A stretch of DNA of 64,000 nt, from NCBI RefSeq assembly GCF_047496725.1, contig NC_132977.1, positions 6,456,501 to 6,520,500 of the forward strand, in the 5' to 3' direction. This DNA is from Anoplolepis gracilipes (taxonomy: Eukaryota > Arthropoda > Insecta > Hymenoptera > Formicidae). Both the position numbers and the translations under genes were made by a program. The notes below the pieces were generated by a model. It searched no databases. It saw only the letters and a list, made by a program, of their open reading frames with translations, and was not told where the DNA came from. Within the stretch, counting starts at the first letter, position 1, and each line of letters starts with the position of its first letter. This document shows, in pieces, positions 35,226-46,387 of the stretch.

Positions 35226-36722
35226 AGAAAGAGAGGAGAAAAATAGAGAAAATATTATTCGAAGATAATATAACTCTTCTATACGTATAACATATCGCTT
35301 TTCGCTTTCATTATTTTTACGTTTAATTTCGTCAACATGGCCGATGCTTGAGTCAAGGATTGAACAACAATAATTCATCTGAATAATTAAGAGCCGAGAT
35401 ATAATGGAATATGAGAATTTAAATACGAATAAAAAACAATTTATCATATTTTTGCATTGAAAAATTATCGTGCATTGATTTCACAAATACAAACGTAAAA
35501 GTTTGCATAAGTTTAGACGCATTTTATAAGTAATAATTTGATTTTTATTAAATTAATAGAAAGTATACCTATCATTGTTTTATAAGTAAAAAAAAAATGA
35601 ATTGTAAAAATAATTAGACAGATATTTTTTTCGGGCTGTGCAATATGTCAAACGTGGTGACAGTTGTACATAACAGCTCTTACAAAGAGTCTCAAAGAAG
35701 CATTTCAGAAGTTAAAGGTTAAAGCACAAGTTTGAAGGCTTATATTTGCAGAAAAAGAAAAATGCTATTTTCGCGCAGCCTGATCCGTGCGAAATTGGTC
35801 CGTAAACAAGCTAACTCGTGAAACTCGTGATGTAGATGTGGCGAACATGGCCAGGAGTAATATTTTCCTTCCTTCGTTCGGCGAAAGAGAAACCTTAACT
35901 TATTCTTTCAACGAAATGAAGGCCGACCAAGCAAAATATTGCATTAATATATTTACGTTCTAGTCACACACATTTATTAACCTTTCTAAGATATATTTGT
36001 AGATATATGTGTAAATATATAGATATATATATATGTACGCTTAAAAAAATATGTATAATTACCTTTGCTTTTTGCGAATTAGCGTGATTATTCTACCGTA
36101 GAGCGACAAAAAATTTTCTTGCGGTTATGTTAGATTAGTATCTAACACAATGGGGATCTGTATTCCCACCGCTACCCATGCAAAAAGATTAATAATACAT
36201 AAGTAGTGAAATGGTTCAGTGAATTCTTGATAGTTATCATATGCCCGCTTCTGTTTACATTGCGGCTGCTGAAAATAGACATATATTCATTTCCGTATCG
36301 CGTAATCTAATTAGCAGAATGAGAATGAACGTAAGTAATAATAAGTTTGTTTATTCCATAAGTCTCTATGTGAATGAACTTGCAATAACTTTACTTAATA
36401 TTGTGAATTATTAATAAATTATTATTAAAAACAATGCATTATAAATGGAAAACAATTTTAACATTTGAGAATATTTTGTTAGTTTTGTATAAATAAAATA
36501 ATTACACACAGTCTAAAGTTATCTTTATGATTGATTTAATTTAGGAATAATATTCTCCAAGAGAAAGATTTGTTATAAAAGAAAGATATCTACGTTATTT
36601 TATAAGCTCTTGCTTTTTGTTGCCTCTACTTTTGTCCTTTCATTTATATACATGGTATACATAATACATGAGTTATGAGAAAAAATTGACAGATAAAAGA
36701 AATTTTATATTATGCATTTGTC

Positions 36723-36741
36723 AAAAAAAAAAAAAAAAAAA
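36723..36741. repeat. Poly(A) tract
   Basis: 19 consecutive A followed by GAAATAAATAAATAAA. Confidence 0.9.
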
Positions 36742-36871
36742 GAAATAAATAAATAAAATAAAAGGAAAACAAAGAAAATAGCCATTTTAATCTTTCCACA
36801 ATATTTGATCATTGATGTAACTTGGAGCAACGGAAAGCAAGAATGCAGAATCAACGAGAGGCCAAATTTAC

Positions 36872-36873
<2 letters not shown>

Positions 36874-36907
<34 letters not shown>
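36874..36907. repeat. (GA)n microsatellite
   Basis: About 34 bp of pure GA. Confidence 0.95.
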
Positions 36908-36912
<5 letters not shown>

Positions 36913-37125
36913 GGAAGGTCGCGCGAAAAATAAGAACGTAAGAAAAGAATATCGTGAATCACACGCAAAAAATCAGTTAATGTCAAATCTGACGTTACTA
37001 TCATATCAGATAATCGTTACTTTCGCGGACGCAAAGTAAATATAGATCTCTACCGCAAGGTGTATGTCCACATTACGTAAATATATATCTACCTTATGTG
37101 TCATATATGGTTTAACATATTCCAG

Positions 37126-37212
37126 CCGCGTCGTACACAACTGTACTCTGTACCGAAATGTCCGTTTTGCCGTGAGCTGCTAGAGCAATGTGGACGAAAA
37201 TGTCTCCAAAAG
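37126..37212 (+). CDS. Candidate 87-bp phase-0 exon with a CPFC motif
   Basis: The stretch is preceded by tttaacatattccag (acceptor at 37125) and followed by AAAAG|gtgaaggt (donor at 37213). The 87 bp give exactly 29 codons, phase 0 at both ends, so the exon could be skipped without a frameshift. The peptide contains QLYSVPKCPFCRELLEQCG and ends GRKCLQK. YS-x-P-x-CPFC-x-x-LL resembles the active-site strand and helix of glutaredoxin-like proteins. The same cysteines could instead belong to a RING or other zinc finger. The frame also runs on unspliced to 37626, so exon limits are inferred. No neighbouring exon can be tied to it with certainty. Confidence 0.35.
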
Positions 37213-38090
37213 GTGAAGGTACATTTTTCCATCCTCCTTCCCTCTTTCCTTCCTTCTCTCCGTTTTCTCTCGTCTGTTTCTATTTTTCCGTCTCGCGCGA
37301 CCACTCAGTCGTATTTGGAGAGACACAGGTATTGCTTCCTATTTCCCAGAGGGACGTTGGGTCAATTCCAGATCGCAGAGATCACAGAGCGCGTAGAAGC
37401 AAATGTATGTCGGCCATTTTCGGGAGGACGGGAGAAGAGAGGGGGGAAGGGAAGGGAAGGGAAGGGAAGATCGGCTGGTCGGGAGGTCGTCGACGAGATC
37501 GCGAATAAAAGGGAGGGACAGTATCCCAATTTCCACAAAGTACGAGATATGAAAGATTTCCTCGGCGAAAATATATCCGGCGTTCCTTTTACGTCGCACA
37601 CGAGCTGTGTCCGAGATGTTAATTGAATCTTTCTTATTGCTCACTCGGTAAAGTTCCATTCGGAGAAACGGACAAATTTATTTTCGCTCGTTCCTCGCGA
37701 TGCACTTTGTCCCTGGCGATTTTTGCAATTTATAAATTGGAGAATACGACGTATGTAAGAGATGAAGAAAGTTAGGGGGAGATAAAATAATCCTCCGCGG
37801 ATCCCAATTCCGCAAAGTACGCGGACGATTCTGTTCATACATAAATGATCTAATACATTTTTGCGAATCAGTCCCATCGTCCCATCGTCCTCGTTACGAT
37901 TTATTTTCGACTGTGAACTTTACTTTGTTCGTTCTCCTCCGATATTTTGGTTAGCCGATCAGCGTGGACCAGCGTATTTTTACTACGCAAAGTTGGGAAG
38001 TACTTGGAACGAGAAGCATACAGCGATCTTCGTAACTGTGTTCGGAAGAAGGAGAATTTTCTTCGTATTTATAGCGACGTAAAAAAAAGA
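37213..38090. other. GC-rich patch downstream of the exon candidate
   Basis: It contains a (GGGAA)n tract. Overlapping minus frames (37339-37659, 37362-37601) read its complement as Ser/Pro/Phe runs. Balanced sequence continues to about 38080 without a recognised gene. Confidence 0.4.
37441..37466 (+). repeat. (GGGAA)n tract, G-quadruplex motif
   Basis: One run of 6 G and four runs of 3 G are separated by AA. This satisfies the G-quadruplex rule with 2-base loops. A similar tract occurs at 51960-51979. Confidence 0.85.
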
Positions 38091-39190
38091 GAGACGAGTG
38101 ATATTTGTACAATACGGCGATGAAATAACTGCCACAGAAAAATACGGCTTTAAACTAACTATTAAAAAATTGTAATCAATTCATCTGCAAGTTGGAAAAA
38201 AAAAAAAAAAAAAAAAACCGATACAATCGCGTTACAATTTTCTTATCTCGAGGTTAGTGGGTCATCGCGATCGTAAAAAGCAGTCATAGATGTTTCTAAC
38301 AGGAATAGGCGATTATATACATAAACGTGCGACATTTATGGCACCGAATCCTTGTGCATAGAATACTGGCGCAAGTGGCAGGTGACGGTGGGGAGAATGC
38401 ATAGCTAACCGAAAATATTTAATTAAATCGTGTTTTCGATTTGATAAGAAATTACTTCACGCGTCGCGAAGGCGCTACACTACATTCCAATTATAGTGGA
38501 ACGTACAGGTATCGTCGATTATTAAACCATATACATCGGTGTTATCACCCGATATTGCTAGCCATATGATACGGTACCTTTGATTCAATCATGATTGTAC
38601 ATATTCGGAAATTTTGTTATTAAAAACATTTTATTCTACTATAAATAAATCTTGATCCTGCAAAGACATATTAAATTAAATAACTAGTGCGATTGTTAGT
38701 ATTATTTTTCTGTACTTTAAATATTTGTTATAAATGATTATTACATTGATTATCACGTAGTAAAAAATTAATCATTTTAATTAAAAAATGATATTTTGAT
38801 TCGATATATTACACAAAAATTAACTATAGTGTTAAAATATTAAGTATATAAATAGAATTAATATATACATATACATGAGTGCATTTATGATGATAGAAAT
38901 AATTACGTTTGGCATTGATATTAAAATGAATCGTCCTTGAGGTATACATATAGGTTAACAACTTATTTATTTAATAAGATTATTTCGTATAGTGAACAAT
39001 TTCGTGATTGATTTTCCATCATTAAAGTCTGCTATAATTAAGTCATTTTTCATTATACAATTAGTCAAGATCTTGATTTGTAAGGATTATTTTCTGTACA
39101 AGAAAATATGCTCTCATCGCTATTTGATAAGGCGATATAACAACGTATAACTAACATATCTGGCTGTAATAAAACTATACTGAAAGCCTA
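38091..39190. other. AT-rich spacer
   Basis: Poly(A) at 38196-38217. Nothing else is recognised. Confidence 0.6.
38196..38217. repeat. Poly(A) tract
   Basis: About 22 consecutive A. Confidence 0.9.
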
Positions 39191-39208
39191 GAGGAAAATA
39201 GCGTCACA

Positions 39209-39241
39209 TATAAGAACTGCTCCGACACAATCCGTCGCAGT
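39209..39241 (+). promoter_or_regulatory. Candidate TATA-Inr core promoter
   Basis: TATAAG at 39209-39214 is followed by CAGT at 39238-39241. The A of CAGT (39239) lies 30 bases after the first T of the TATA box, which is the preferred arthropod spacing. Only the CAGT core of the initiator matches; the flanks do not. An ATG follows 68 bases after the predicted start and opens a frame that reaches a splice donor. Confidence 0.35.
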
Positions 39242-39306
39242 GATGACTTGGACGACGACGACAGACATCAATATCAAATCAGATCTGTCCAGGTTTTCCT
39301 AATTTA

Positions 39307-39402
39307 ATGACTTTTCTCGCTTGGCTGCGACTAACTTGTTCAATGACGATTGCAAACGACATCAGAGTCAAAAGAATTGGCACGTCTTCTCACAATTTCC
39401 GG
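39307..39402 (+). CDS. Candidate first coding exon (32 codons)
   Basis: ATG at 39307 (context TTTAATGA) opens 32 codons to CGG|gtaagatt, a consensus-type donor, so the exon would end in phase 0. The start MTFLAWLRLTCSMTIANDIR resembles a weak secretory leader, followed by VKRIG with a dibasic KR. The rest of the protein would lie in unknown downstream exons. A phase-0 end is also shared with the exon candidate at 37126-37212, so this could be an alternative first exon of the same gene. Support comes from the combination of promoter, start and donor rather than any homology. Confidence 0.3.
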
Positions 39403-39778
39403 GTAAGATTACTATAAAATGTATTTTTCTTTAAGAATTTCATTCAACTTATGGAGACTCCCCAATATTTTTTAAATTTAATCGACCAAGATATCGAGTA
39501 ACCTTAAGAGCAAATGAGATATCAAATGACATTTAACCGGGGGGGTCGATAAACTGTGGGTCTGATCTTTGTAGAAAGATAAAATTGCACATTTACAGCG
39601 AGACACAAGATGCAAGGAAAATAAAATCTCAGCTGCGACTCTCGCAATGGATCTCTCTTCGTGTTCAATCCTCTAAAGATTAAGTGTTAATGTTTCGCGT
39701 GTCGAGAAAAATTTTTCTTTTTTCTCTGTTTGTTCCTGCTACACTAAAAGTGTGTACCAAAAGTTTCGATATAAAATA

Positions 39779-39782
<4 letters not shown>

Positions 39783-39821
<39 letters not shown>
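39783..39821. repeat. (GA)n microsatellite
   Basis: About 39 bp of pure GA. Confidence 0.95.
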
Positions 39822-39823
<2 letters not shown>

Positions 39824-40506
39824 GTCACCAACTTTCGCGAGGTGAAATTTTTGTAGCCCTTCTCCGCCCGCCAAAGAAAGAGGACACAAGGGTTTATTGA
39901 CCTAACGGTATCAAGTAGCACGACAACGAGGAGATATTTTAAGATCGAAGGCAGGTATTTTGTGTGTGGGCCAAAGAATATCATGTTAACTCTCTACTTC
40001 GTCTTTCTTTATCGATTTAACCGTCTCCTCAGGTATTCTTCTCCCTAGGAGAGAAAGGGTTGCGCTATTTTTTTGTTCTATTTGCTTTGGCTATCCGGAA
40101 GCTACCGCATTTTCAATAGTTTATTTTGCTTTATGAAATAGTTTGCCTTTTTCTTGTCAAAGCGAAGAAAAAAATATTCGAAATTTTGTGGATTGTAATT
40201 TTTTCCTTTCAAACTGATCTTATTTTTTATCGCCTTCCTTAATCTTCATATATATATAAAAGATGCATAATATATTTTGCAACAATCGAAATCTATCGAA
40301 AATTTTATTTTATGCATATGTAAATAATAATGTGTTAAGAAAAAGTTTACAATATACTCACTAGTAATCAGGTCAGGTTTAACATTTCCTTTAGCTTTGC
40401 TAAAATTAATATTACTTTTATTTTGCATTTTGACAATTATGTATTAACACAATCAAGATATTATATTTATTTATAATTATGCTATTTCTTATGAAAAACT
40501 TTAGTA

Positions 40507-40803
40507 TTATTCAGTATTAGTCTTATGTTTACTACACTTGCGACAATGAATGGGAGGACGGCAATATTTATTGCATATCTGAAATATCATATCTCTGAGA
40601 CTATAATATTGGATCCTAGCCGGAAACATATCTGAGGGATATGTCCTGATCTTTACAGAAAATAGGATTCCAACATTTCGTTGTTGAAGCCATCTCTAGT
40701 ATTGAAAGATATCCGATTCTTTCATCCATGTCCACACATTTCCAATCATCCTACTGTAATAAGTTTTTTCTTTAGAATCCTCTCTATCGCTTCTTGAAAT
40801 AAG
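40507..40803 (-). pseudogene. Coding-like minus-strand stretch with one in-frame stop
   Basis: A single minus-strand phase stays open for about 98 codons except for one TAG at 40696-40698, in AT-rich DNA where stops should be frequent. It ends at TAA (40507-40509). Before the stop it reads YYSRMIGNVWTWMKESDIFQ. After it, the C-terminus CNKYCRPPIHCRKC (C-x3-C-x5-C-x2-C) looks like a small zinc-binding tail of the sort that ends some DNA-transposon proteins. It may be a broken transposase fragment or chance. I cannot name a family. Confidence 0.22.
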
Positions 40804-41430
40804 ATGCAATTCATTTTTTATATAAGAAAATTTGATGCAATGCATATAAAGTTTGAAGCAATTTTGCATTTGTATTATATTATAAATATAAATCTTATTC
40901 AAATAAAAAAATATTTTTATTGTTAGTTTTTTCGATAAAGCGCGAATTAGAATTATATTATTTAATCCATATAATAATTTTATCTGATAATTTTTATAAA
41001 GAGATAATAAAATATAATCTAATGAATTAGACGAGTGAATAATCTTTTCTGATAGGAAGATAAACGCAAATGGATTAGCTTAGCTAAAGCGGATAACTTG
41101 TGACAAAATAATATATTATAACTTTCTAGATGCACATAAATTTTAAATTAAATAAAACAACAAATAGAATCGTAGAAAAAAATTTCAAGTAAATAAATTA
41201 TGAAAAAATTTATTTTAATTGCGTGAGTGAAAAGTCGAGATATTTAAGAAAAAAAATTAATTTCTCGACACTATTATAACACTGTCATTTGAAAATAAAA
41301 AGTAAAAATGGCGCAAGAATTGTGTGTCAAGTTTCTTCAAAATTTTTAAATGCAAAGAATATTAAAAATGAAGTAAAATAGAAGAAATATGTAGATTTCG
41401 GAAACAAAATGGATCACGAAGCAGAATTTA

Positions 41431-42010
41431 TATTGTGAAGCGAAAAAAAAAGCACTCTGTGTGCAGCGCAGGATCGATAGACTCTCGGTTAGCCTCTCAT
41501 TCAAACGGACCGTGTGTGCGTGTGTATGTGTGTTGCACAGAGCATATGTATACATATGACTGTACATATATGTATACGTATATACAGGCGCGAATGTCGG
41601 CGCAGGCGGATTCCGAATTTATAAACTTTGCATGCGCAATATTGCGTGAGATTGCCACGCGCGTTCGCCATCCCCGTCGGCTGATTACGCCAATTTACCT
41701 TCATGCAGTTGTTGTTGCATAACCCGCCGCAGTTGTGTGTCCGCGAATATTATTTCGCGCTACGGGTTGTACGCGCGCGTATATCGTATATATGTGCATA
41801 GCGTATATGCAATGTCGGTCGACGACGGAAATTTGACGTCGACGTGCATGCGCGTCGTTGCCTTCCTCGTCCTCCTCGCCCTCCTCGCCCTTTCTCCTTC
41901 CCTCTCACCCGCCGCGAATGGTTGCGCGCGCGTCCGATGCGTCTACGCGTCTCTTCGGCAACGATCTTTCACACGCCCGGAATTCGGGTGAACCAGAATG
42001 CACGAAATGC
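41431..42010. other. CpG-dense island
   Basis: Among the most CpG-rich stretches, with many CGCG and GTCGAC. It contains a 9-bp repeated CTCCTCGCC run (about 41870-41890) and the signal-peptide frame at 41848. Minus frames at 41346-41567 and 41501-41704 overlap and are unrecognised. A promoter island is plausible. Confidence 0.4.
41848..41991 (+). CDS. Candidate 47-aa secreted peptide or signal-peptide exon
   Basis: ATG at 41848 starts a textbook signal peptide (MRVVAFLVLLALLALSPSLS), then PAANG, then a short basic mature part with two cysteines (CARVRC) ending FTRPEFG before TGA at 41989-41991. Cleavage after a PAA or SLS motif is likely. Caution: the leucine-alanine run is written by a CTCCTCGCC tandem repeat, which produces hydrophobic runs in any gene-free GC-rich DNA. 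A longer frame extends upstream to 41737. It could also be a first exon, since CGG|gtgaac overlaps the stop. Confidence 0.28.
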   Translation: MRVVAFLVLLALLALSPSLSPAANGCARVRCVYASLRQRSFTRPEFG

Positions 42011-42020
42011 ATCGAATAAA

Positions 42021-42028
<8 letters not shown>

Positions 42029-42070
<42 letters not shown>
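42029..42070. repeat. (GA)n microsatellite
   Basis: GATAGATA grades into about 40 bp of GA, then GAAAGAAAGAA. Confidence 0.95.
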
Positions 42071-42073
<3 letters not shown>

Positions 42074-43260
42074 AAGAACAGTAGATGAGTCTAGCGTTTT
42101 TGGTACTTATCACGTTGTCGAATTTATTTCTTCTATCGGTAACTACGGAATGTTTTTTTCAACAATATTTTCATACTGTTAAAAAATAATGCGGAGAGAA
42201 AAAAATTATGGAGATGGGATTGAAAAAAAGTGACGATACGATCTCTGGAGTTGGCCACGTGCATGTTTAACCGCGAAAACTAGGTCAAACCTAATCGCAC
42301 AATATCGATTTCTTCCGTTAAACACTTTTTCATTTCCGTAATGAATTGTCGTGCTATCCGTGATGCTCTAAAGGTCGCTGTTGAATGAGACTTGAATGAG
42401 ATCAATTTGATCCTCGTCATTATATTTTTAATGACGATCGTACGTTTAGTCGTTTTATACGACGCGACGCATCGAAAATGTAAGATAACGCGGGCCTTTT
42501 CGCATTTTTATGTAAATACGCAAACTTGTTAGATGCAGTTCGATATAAAATACGTTCCGGAGATAAGGGGACGCTAATGAAACTTTCGTGGGCAACAATT
42601 TTTCATTTTACGATAAGGGTCACGGCAACATTTACGTGCAGGTATTGCGTGCGCGTATCCATCTTACGTCCACTTCTGCGTTTTTCTTTCCTCTTCATGT
42701 GCATACGAACTTGTGTTTATAAACGGCTTTACATACCTATATGCGACTCGCGATATGCAACTTTATACATCTTCATAATCATAGATCATGCGTCGCTTAA
42801 ATAATTACTACGCTATCTCATAGTTCTCATACAATAAAACCGCGTTGCAAATTAAAATACCACAATAAAATATCGCAAAATATCTTAATGTCCAGGTAAT
42901 GTGTTTTACGAAGAATTTACAACGCAACATGCGACATATTTGTAGGCGATTAAATCATAGTTTGAGACATTGTATTTACATCAAAATAATCATCAAAGTA
43001 TCAATATTATTGCAACTTGGACAGAAAGTATGGATATTTTTGAAATTTTTAAAGGAAGAAACCGACCAGCATCCTTCCAAGTAGTAATTGATTGGCACTG
43101 TAAATCACACGATTAATTTAAATTTAAACAGAAAGTTTACACATTTTTAAATTTCGGGGAAAAGGATAGAACAGACAGAGACTTGTTCTGCGAAATAGTA
43201 ATTGTTTGGGGTTCTAAATCCCGATGTTTATAAAGGAAGAAAATTTTGAAATAACCGTGC
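42071..43260. other. Mixed spacer
   Basis: Balanced to AT-rich, with a frame at 42526-42804 that I do not recognise. No promoter or splice pattern worth listing. Confidence 0.5.
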
Positions 43261-43670
43261 GGATACATATATCGCGTTATTCTTTCGTCGGAGCTGACGA
43301 TGTTGGCCCACGTTACGAAGGGATAGCCGAAAGAAGCCGGTGCTCGGTAACGCGCAGAAGCAAAACATGGCGTTGCAGTTGAGCCATGGCCGCCCGAGAG
43401 AACGCCTTTACCGTACCATCTCTCTCTCTCTCTCTCTCGTCGAGACTGTGTTATATTCCCGATTTCCCTTCCACTTCCTCTTGCCGACGTCTACTTTGTT
43501 TTCTCAGCGCGATAGCCTGCTACCTTCCAAGCGAAATGCAGGTGAAGCGGGTAGAGGATAGGGAGGAGGGGGGATGGAAAGCGATTGGGTTGCCTTGATG
43601 GGTGCATCTCGACACAGTGTATGGTCGAAGGTACAAGAGAGCATCGTGGCGCTCGAACACTGAGGAACCA
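43261..43670. other. GC-rich patch
   Basis: Two overlapping plus frames (43340-43561, 43386-43598) share the same bases around a (TC)9 run. Neither has a recognisable motif. Confidence 0.4.
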
Positions 43671-43675
43671 TTTCT

Positions 43676-43996
43676 ACATATCTGGTGTGTCTAAAAAATT
43701 GTATCTCTTACTGTACACTCTGATCTTTAAGAGATATCGCTAGAAAGGCTACATTTTTTATCGAACTCTGATAAAATAACAATGATAATATAATATGTGA
43801 AGGGAGAGATATGTATACTCATTTAATTTTGCGTTAAATTTATTTAAGGATTTTGATGGGAAAGAAATGGGAAGAAGTAGACTGGTAAACTTTACATTCT
43901 CTCCAATCTTTAGGTGTCATTTCGCACTTGGAGTATTTTTATAACGACGATTTCTTTATATTTCGACTACTTTTCTTACCAACACACCCCGTATGT
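43676..43996. mobile_element. Possible 321-bp TIR element
   Basis: The left end acatatctggtgtgtcta (43676-43693) resembles the reverse complement of the right end, acatacggggtgtgttgg (43996 downwards), at about 13 of 18 positions. The size and non-coding interior would suit a MITE. No clear target duplication is seen, and the inverted similarity is short, so this may be chance. Confidence 0.3.
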
Positions 43997-45000
43997 CTCA
44001 CTTTGATAAATGCATGAAAAACCGAAACTTCCATCGTAAAAGCAGCACGAGGTGCATCTAGTCTGCTTCACGTCGCAGCACACGTATCCGAAAGTAAAGC
44101 AGACACTTGTGGATGAATGTACGCTACGTTCTTGCCCGCGGCGGGTTTATACATGTTGTGGGGTTATGCAAAGCATCTGTCGTGCAAAGTTAGGAGGATT
44201 TACTTGTTTAAAATACATGTATATTTCGAAATATTATTTTTAAATGTATATTACTTCAAGCAGCATCGTATTTTCTGAGAAACAACTGATTTCTCACCTA
44301 ACAGAGGTCTCAAAATATTTACGTTAATAGACATTTAAATTATTAATATATTCACGACATTTTTATTCTATTATTATATTATTATGCTTCTGATAAAGTA
44401 GACATATATTTTAAATTTTAGTCATATAGATAAAAATTATATCAGAGTAAAATATAAACAAACTTGAAGATATAACGCATCGTATGTGAGGAGTCAGTCC
44501 GTCTTTCTCAAGAAGACGATTCTCTTTTTCTTCCGTACATGCAACTTGCATTTAGAGTTTCACGTATTCACAAGCGTATCCTCCACAAGCGTGAAAGTTG
44601 TCCACTTAGATACAGTCGTACTATGACATTGCAGTACTGGATCTTTTTCTCTCTTTCTCATTCTGTCTCTCTTTTTCCTCTACACCGCGTCTCTTCGGGA
44701 AAACTCCTTAAGTTGTAAAGCGGCGTATGCACTTTCGTAGGGGTATAAAGCGAAACGTGTCGGTAAAAGAATTGCCTGTATGTGTTACTACGCCGGTACG
44801 ACCACGGGGCTAAATATGTCAAGTGGTATATCAAAGTGGCGTGTGTGTTTCTTGGAAAACTTAGCTCCCGCCGGGATACGTCGAAGAAAGAAAGAGCGAG
44901 TTTTTGATCTCCTACGATTCTAACACGCGAATTAACATGGAAAGAAGAATCAATGTTTATAAAAAAATAAGCATTAATTACGCGAAACAATGATATATTT
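43997..45000. other. Mixed stretch
   Basis: It holds a cysteine-rich frame (44118-44207), a GGGTATAAAGCG box at 44741-44752 without an initiator, and a 110-codon minus frame (44658-44990) with no known motif. Confidence 0.4.
44118..44207 (+). other. Open stretch with knottin-like cysteine spacing
   Basis: In one plus-strand phase the cysteines fall as C-x4-C-x6-C-C-x6-C-x8-C. Six cysteines with an adjacent CC pair recall inhibitor-cystine-knot peptides, though the fourth loop is longer than usual. The frame has no ATG or signal peptide upstream (its left edge is a GTG at 44052), so an upstream exon would be needed. It ends at TAA (44241-44243). Most likely chance, but worth a homology test. 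Confidence 0.15.
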
Positions 45001-45706
45001 ACATAACGCGCGTATTTGAAATATTTGCATTATTTTAATTTAAAAATATTATCATTAGATGTTTATAAAACGATGTAGGATAAAGTTTTTAGTTAAAATT
45101 TGAGTAATTTAAAACAATAATTTTCTAGACGATTAGAAGAGACACACATATTACAATATATTTCAATAAAACTAATAAATGTGTAACATATATTTGTAAC
45201 CGAATATTTTTAATGAAACTAATGAAAATGTGTAAGAAATATGCCATTTTACTCAAGCTATCAAGAATCTCTTTTTCGCTTTTATAAAATTTTATGTTTT
45301 TTAAATAGTTTGAAAGTATAATACGTGTGGAAGAGCATACACACATACACATGCATATATGAAATTTTGAGATTTAGATTTATAAGGGACAGCTTCTATA
45401 TTCGTGCGTACAAACCGCAAATGCGCTAGACAATGCATTTATTATTATGTATTAATTATCGGTGCTCGGTGATAACATAAATGCAATCATATGATTGCGC
45501 TCTTGATTCAATTGTTCTTATAGGTTAACTCTTATCGACGCTATCAATAATTGAAAAGTAGCACCAGTAAAACTCGAACTTAAGTATTATATAAAAATTT
45601 ACATGAAACAATTTTATTGCGATAAACATTTCTATTCAAAATAAGAGACAGATTTTCAAATATATAATTGTGATTGAAAAGAAAACCAACTATTATAAAT
45701 TATAAA

Positions 45707-45710
<4 letters not shown>

Positions 45711-45752
<42 letters not shown>
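45711..45752. repeat. (GA)n microsatellite
   Basis: About 42 bp of pure GA. Confidence 0.95.
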
Positions 45753-45755
<3 letters not shown>

Positions 45756-46349
45756 TTAATATATTTTTATTCCAAATGAATTCAGATTTGAAATATATTT
45801 GAAAGATAAAAATTGAAAATCATCGCGTTACGTAAGCTATAATTAAACAAATTATTCACTTACCGTCGAAGAGCATATTCTCTTTTTCTCTTCACATTCT
45901 CCGCTTAATAATATAATGTGCAACTTTTTACCATGTACCGTAAAATTAACAGAAAGTAACATTTAGCATGTAGCAAATCGATAGCTCGCTCGCGCATCGT
46001 GAGTTACAAGCGTCCTTCACGTGTGAACGCTTAGAGAAAATACTGTGGCTAAAGACACGAGGCGCAATTGTAAGTGCGAAAATACGATCGTAGAAGACAT
46101 AGCTCACGATATAAAGTTAACAGGATAAATGTGAATGCATACGTGTGTCTAATCTAACGATCAAATCGTTTCAGTTATCCAATTTGAAGGAATTAATGAT
46201 GCGAAACCAATCTTAATTTTAATATACCTATCATCGTGAATTCTCATTCGTTTATTCCATCCACAGTTGCGAAGTTTCTTTCCTCTCTTTCTCTCTCTCT
46301 AGAACGAGAGTTTCTACCTGTTTCTTCCTCATCTTTCTATTAATATACG

Positions 46350-46387
<38 letters not shown>
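46350..46387. repeat. (TA)n followed by poly(T)
   Basis: TA alternation to 46378, then a T-rich run. Confidence 0.95.

Larger units (their letters stand above)
34646..37095. other. AT-rich spacer with several microsatellites
   Basis: (TA)n, (GA)n and poly(A) tracts are listed separately. The interval 35640-35950 is more balanced and holds atgaaggccgaccaagcaaa (about 35918), similar to a motif beside duplication copy B, but no gene. Confidence 0.55.
39403..41430. other. AT-rich spacer
   Basis: (GA)n at 39783-39821. Minus frames read across it as Leu-Ser runs. A degenerate minus-strand coding-like stretch lies at 40507-40803 (separate entry). Confidence 0.55.

Noticed and set aside
37213..37626. 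Unspliced continuation of the CPFC frame to a 176-codon protein
   Set aside because: Past the donor the peptide becomes low-complexity (Arg/Gly/Lys from the GGGAA tract). The exon reading ending at 37212 is better.
44741..44752. GGGTATAAAGCG TATA box
   Set aside because: No initiator 28-32 bp downstream and no frame or donor following.
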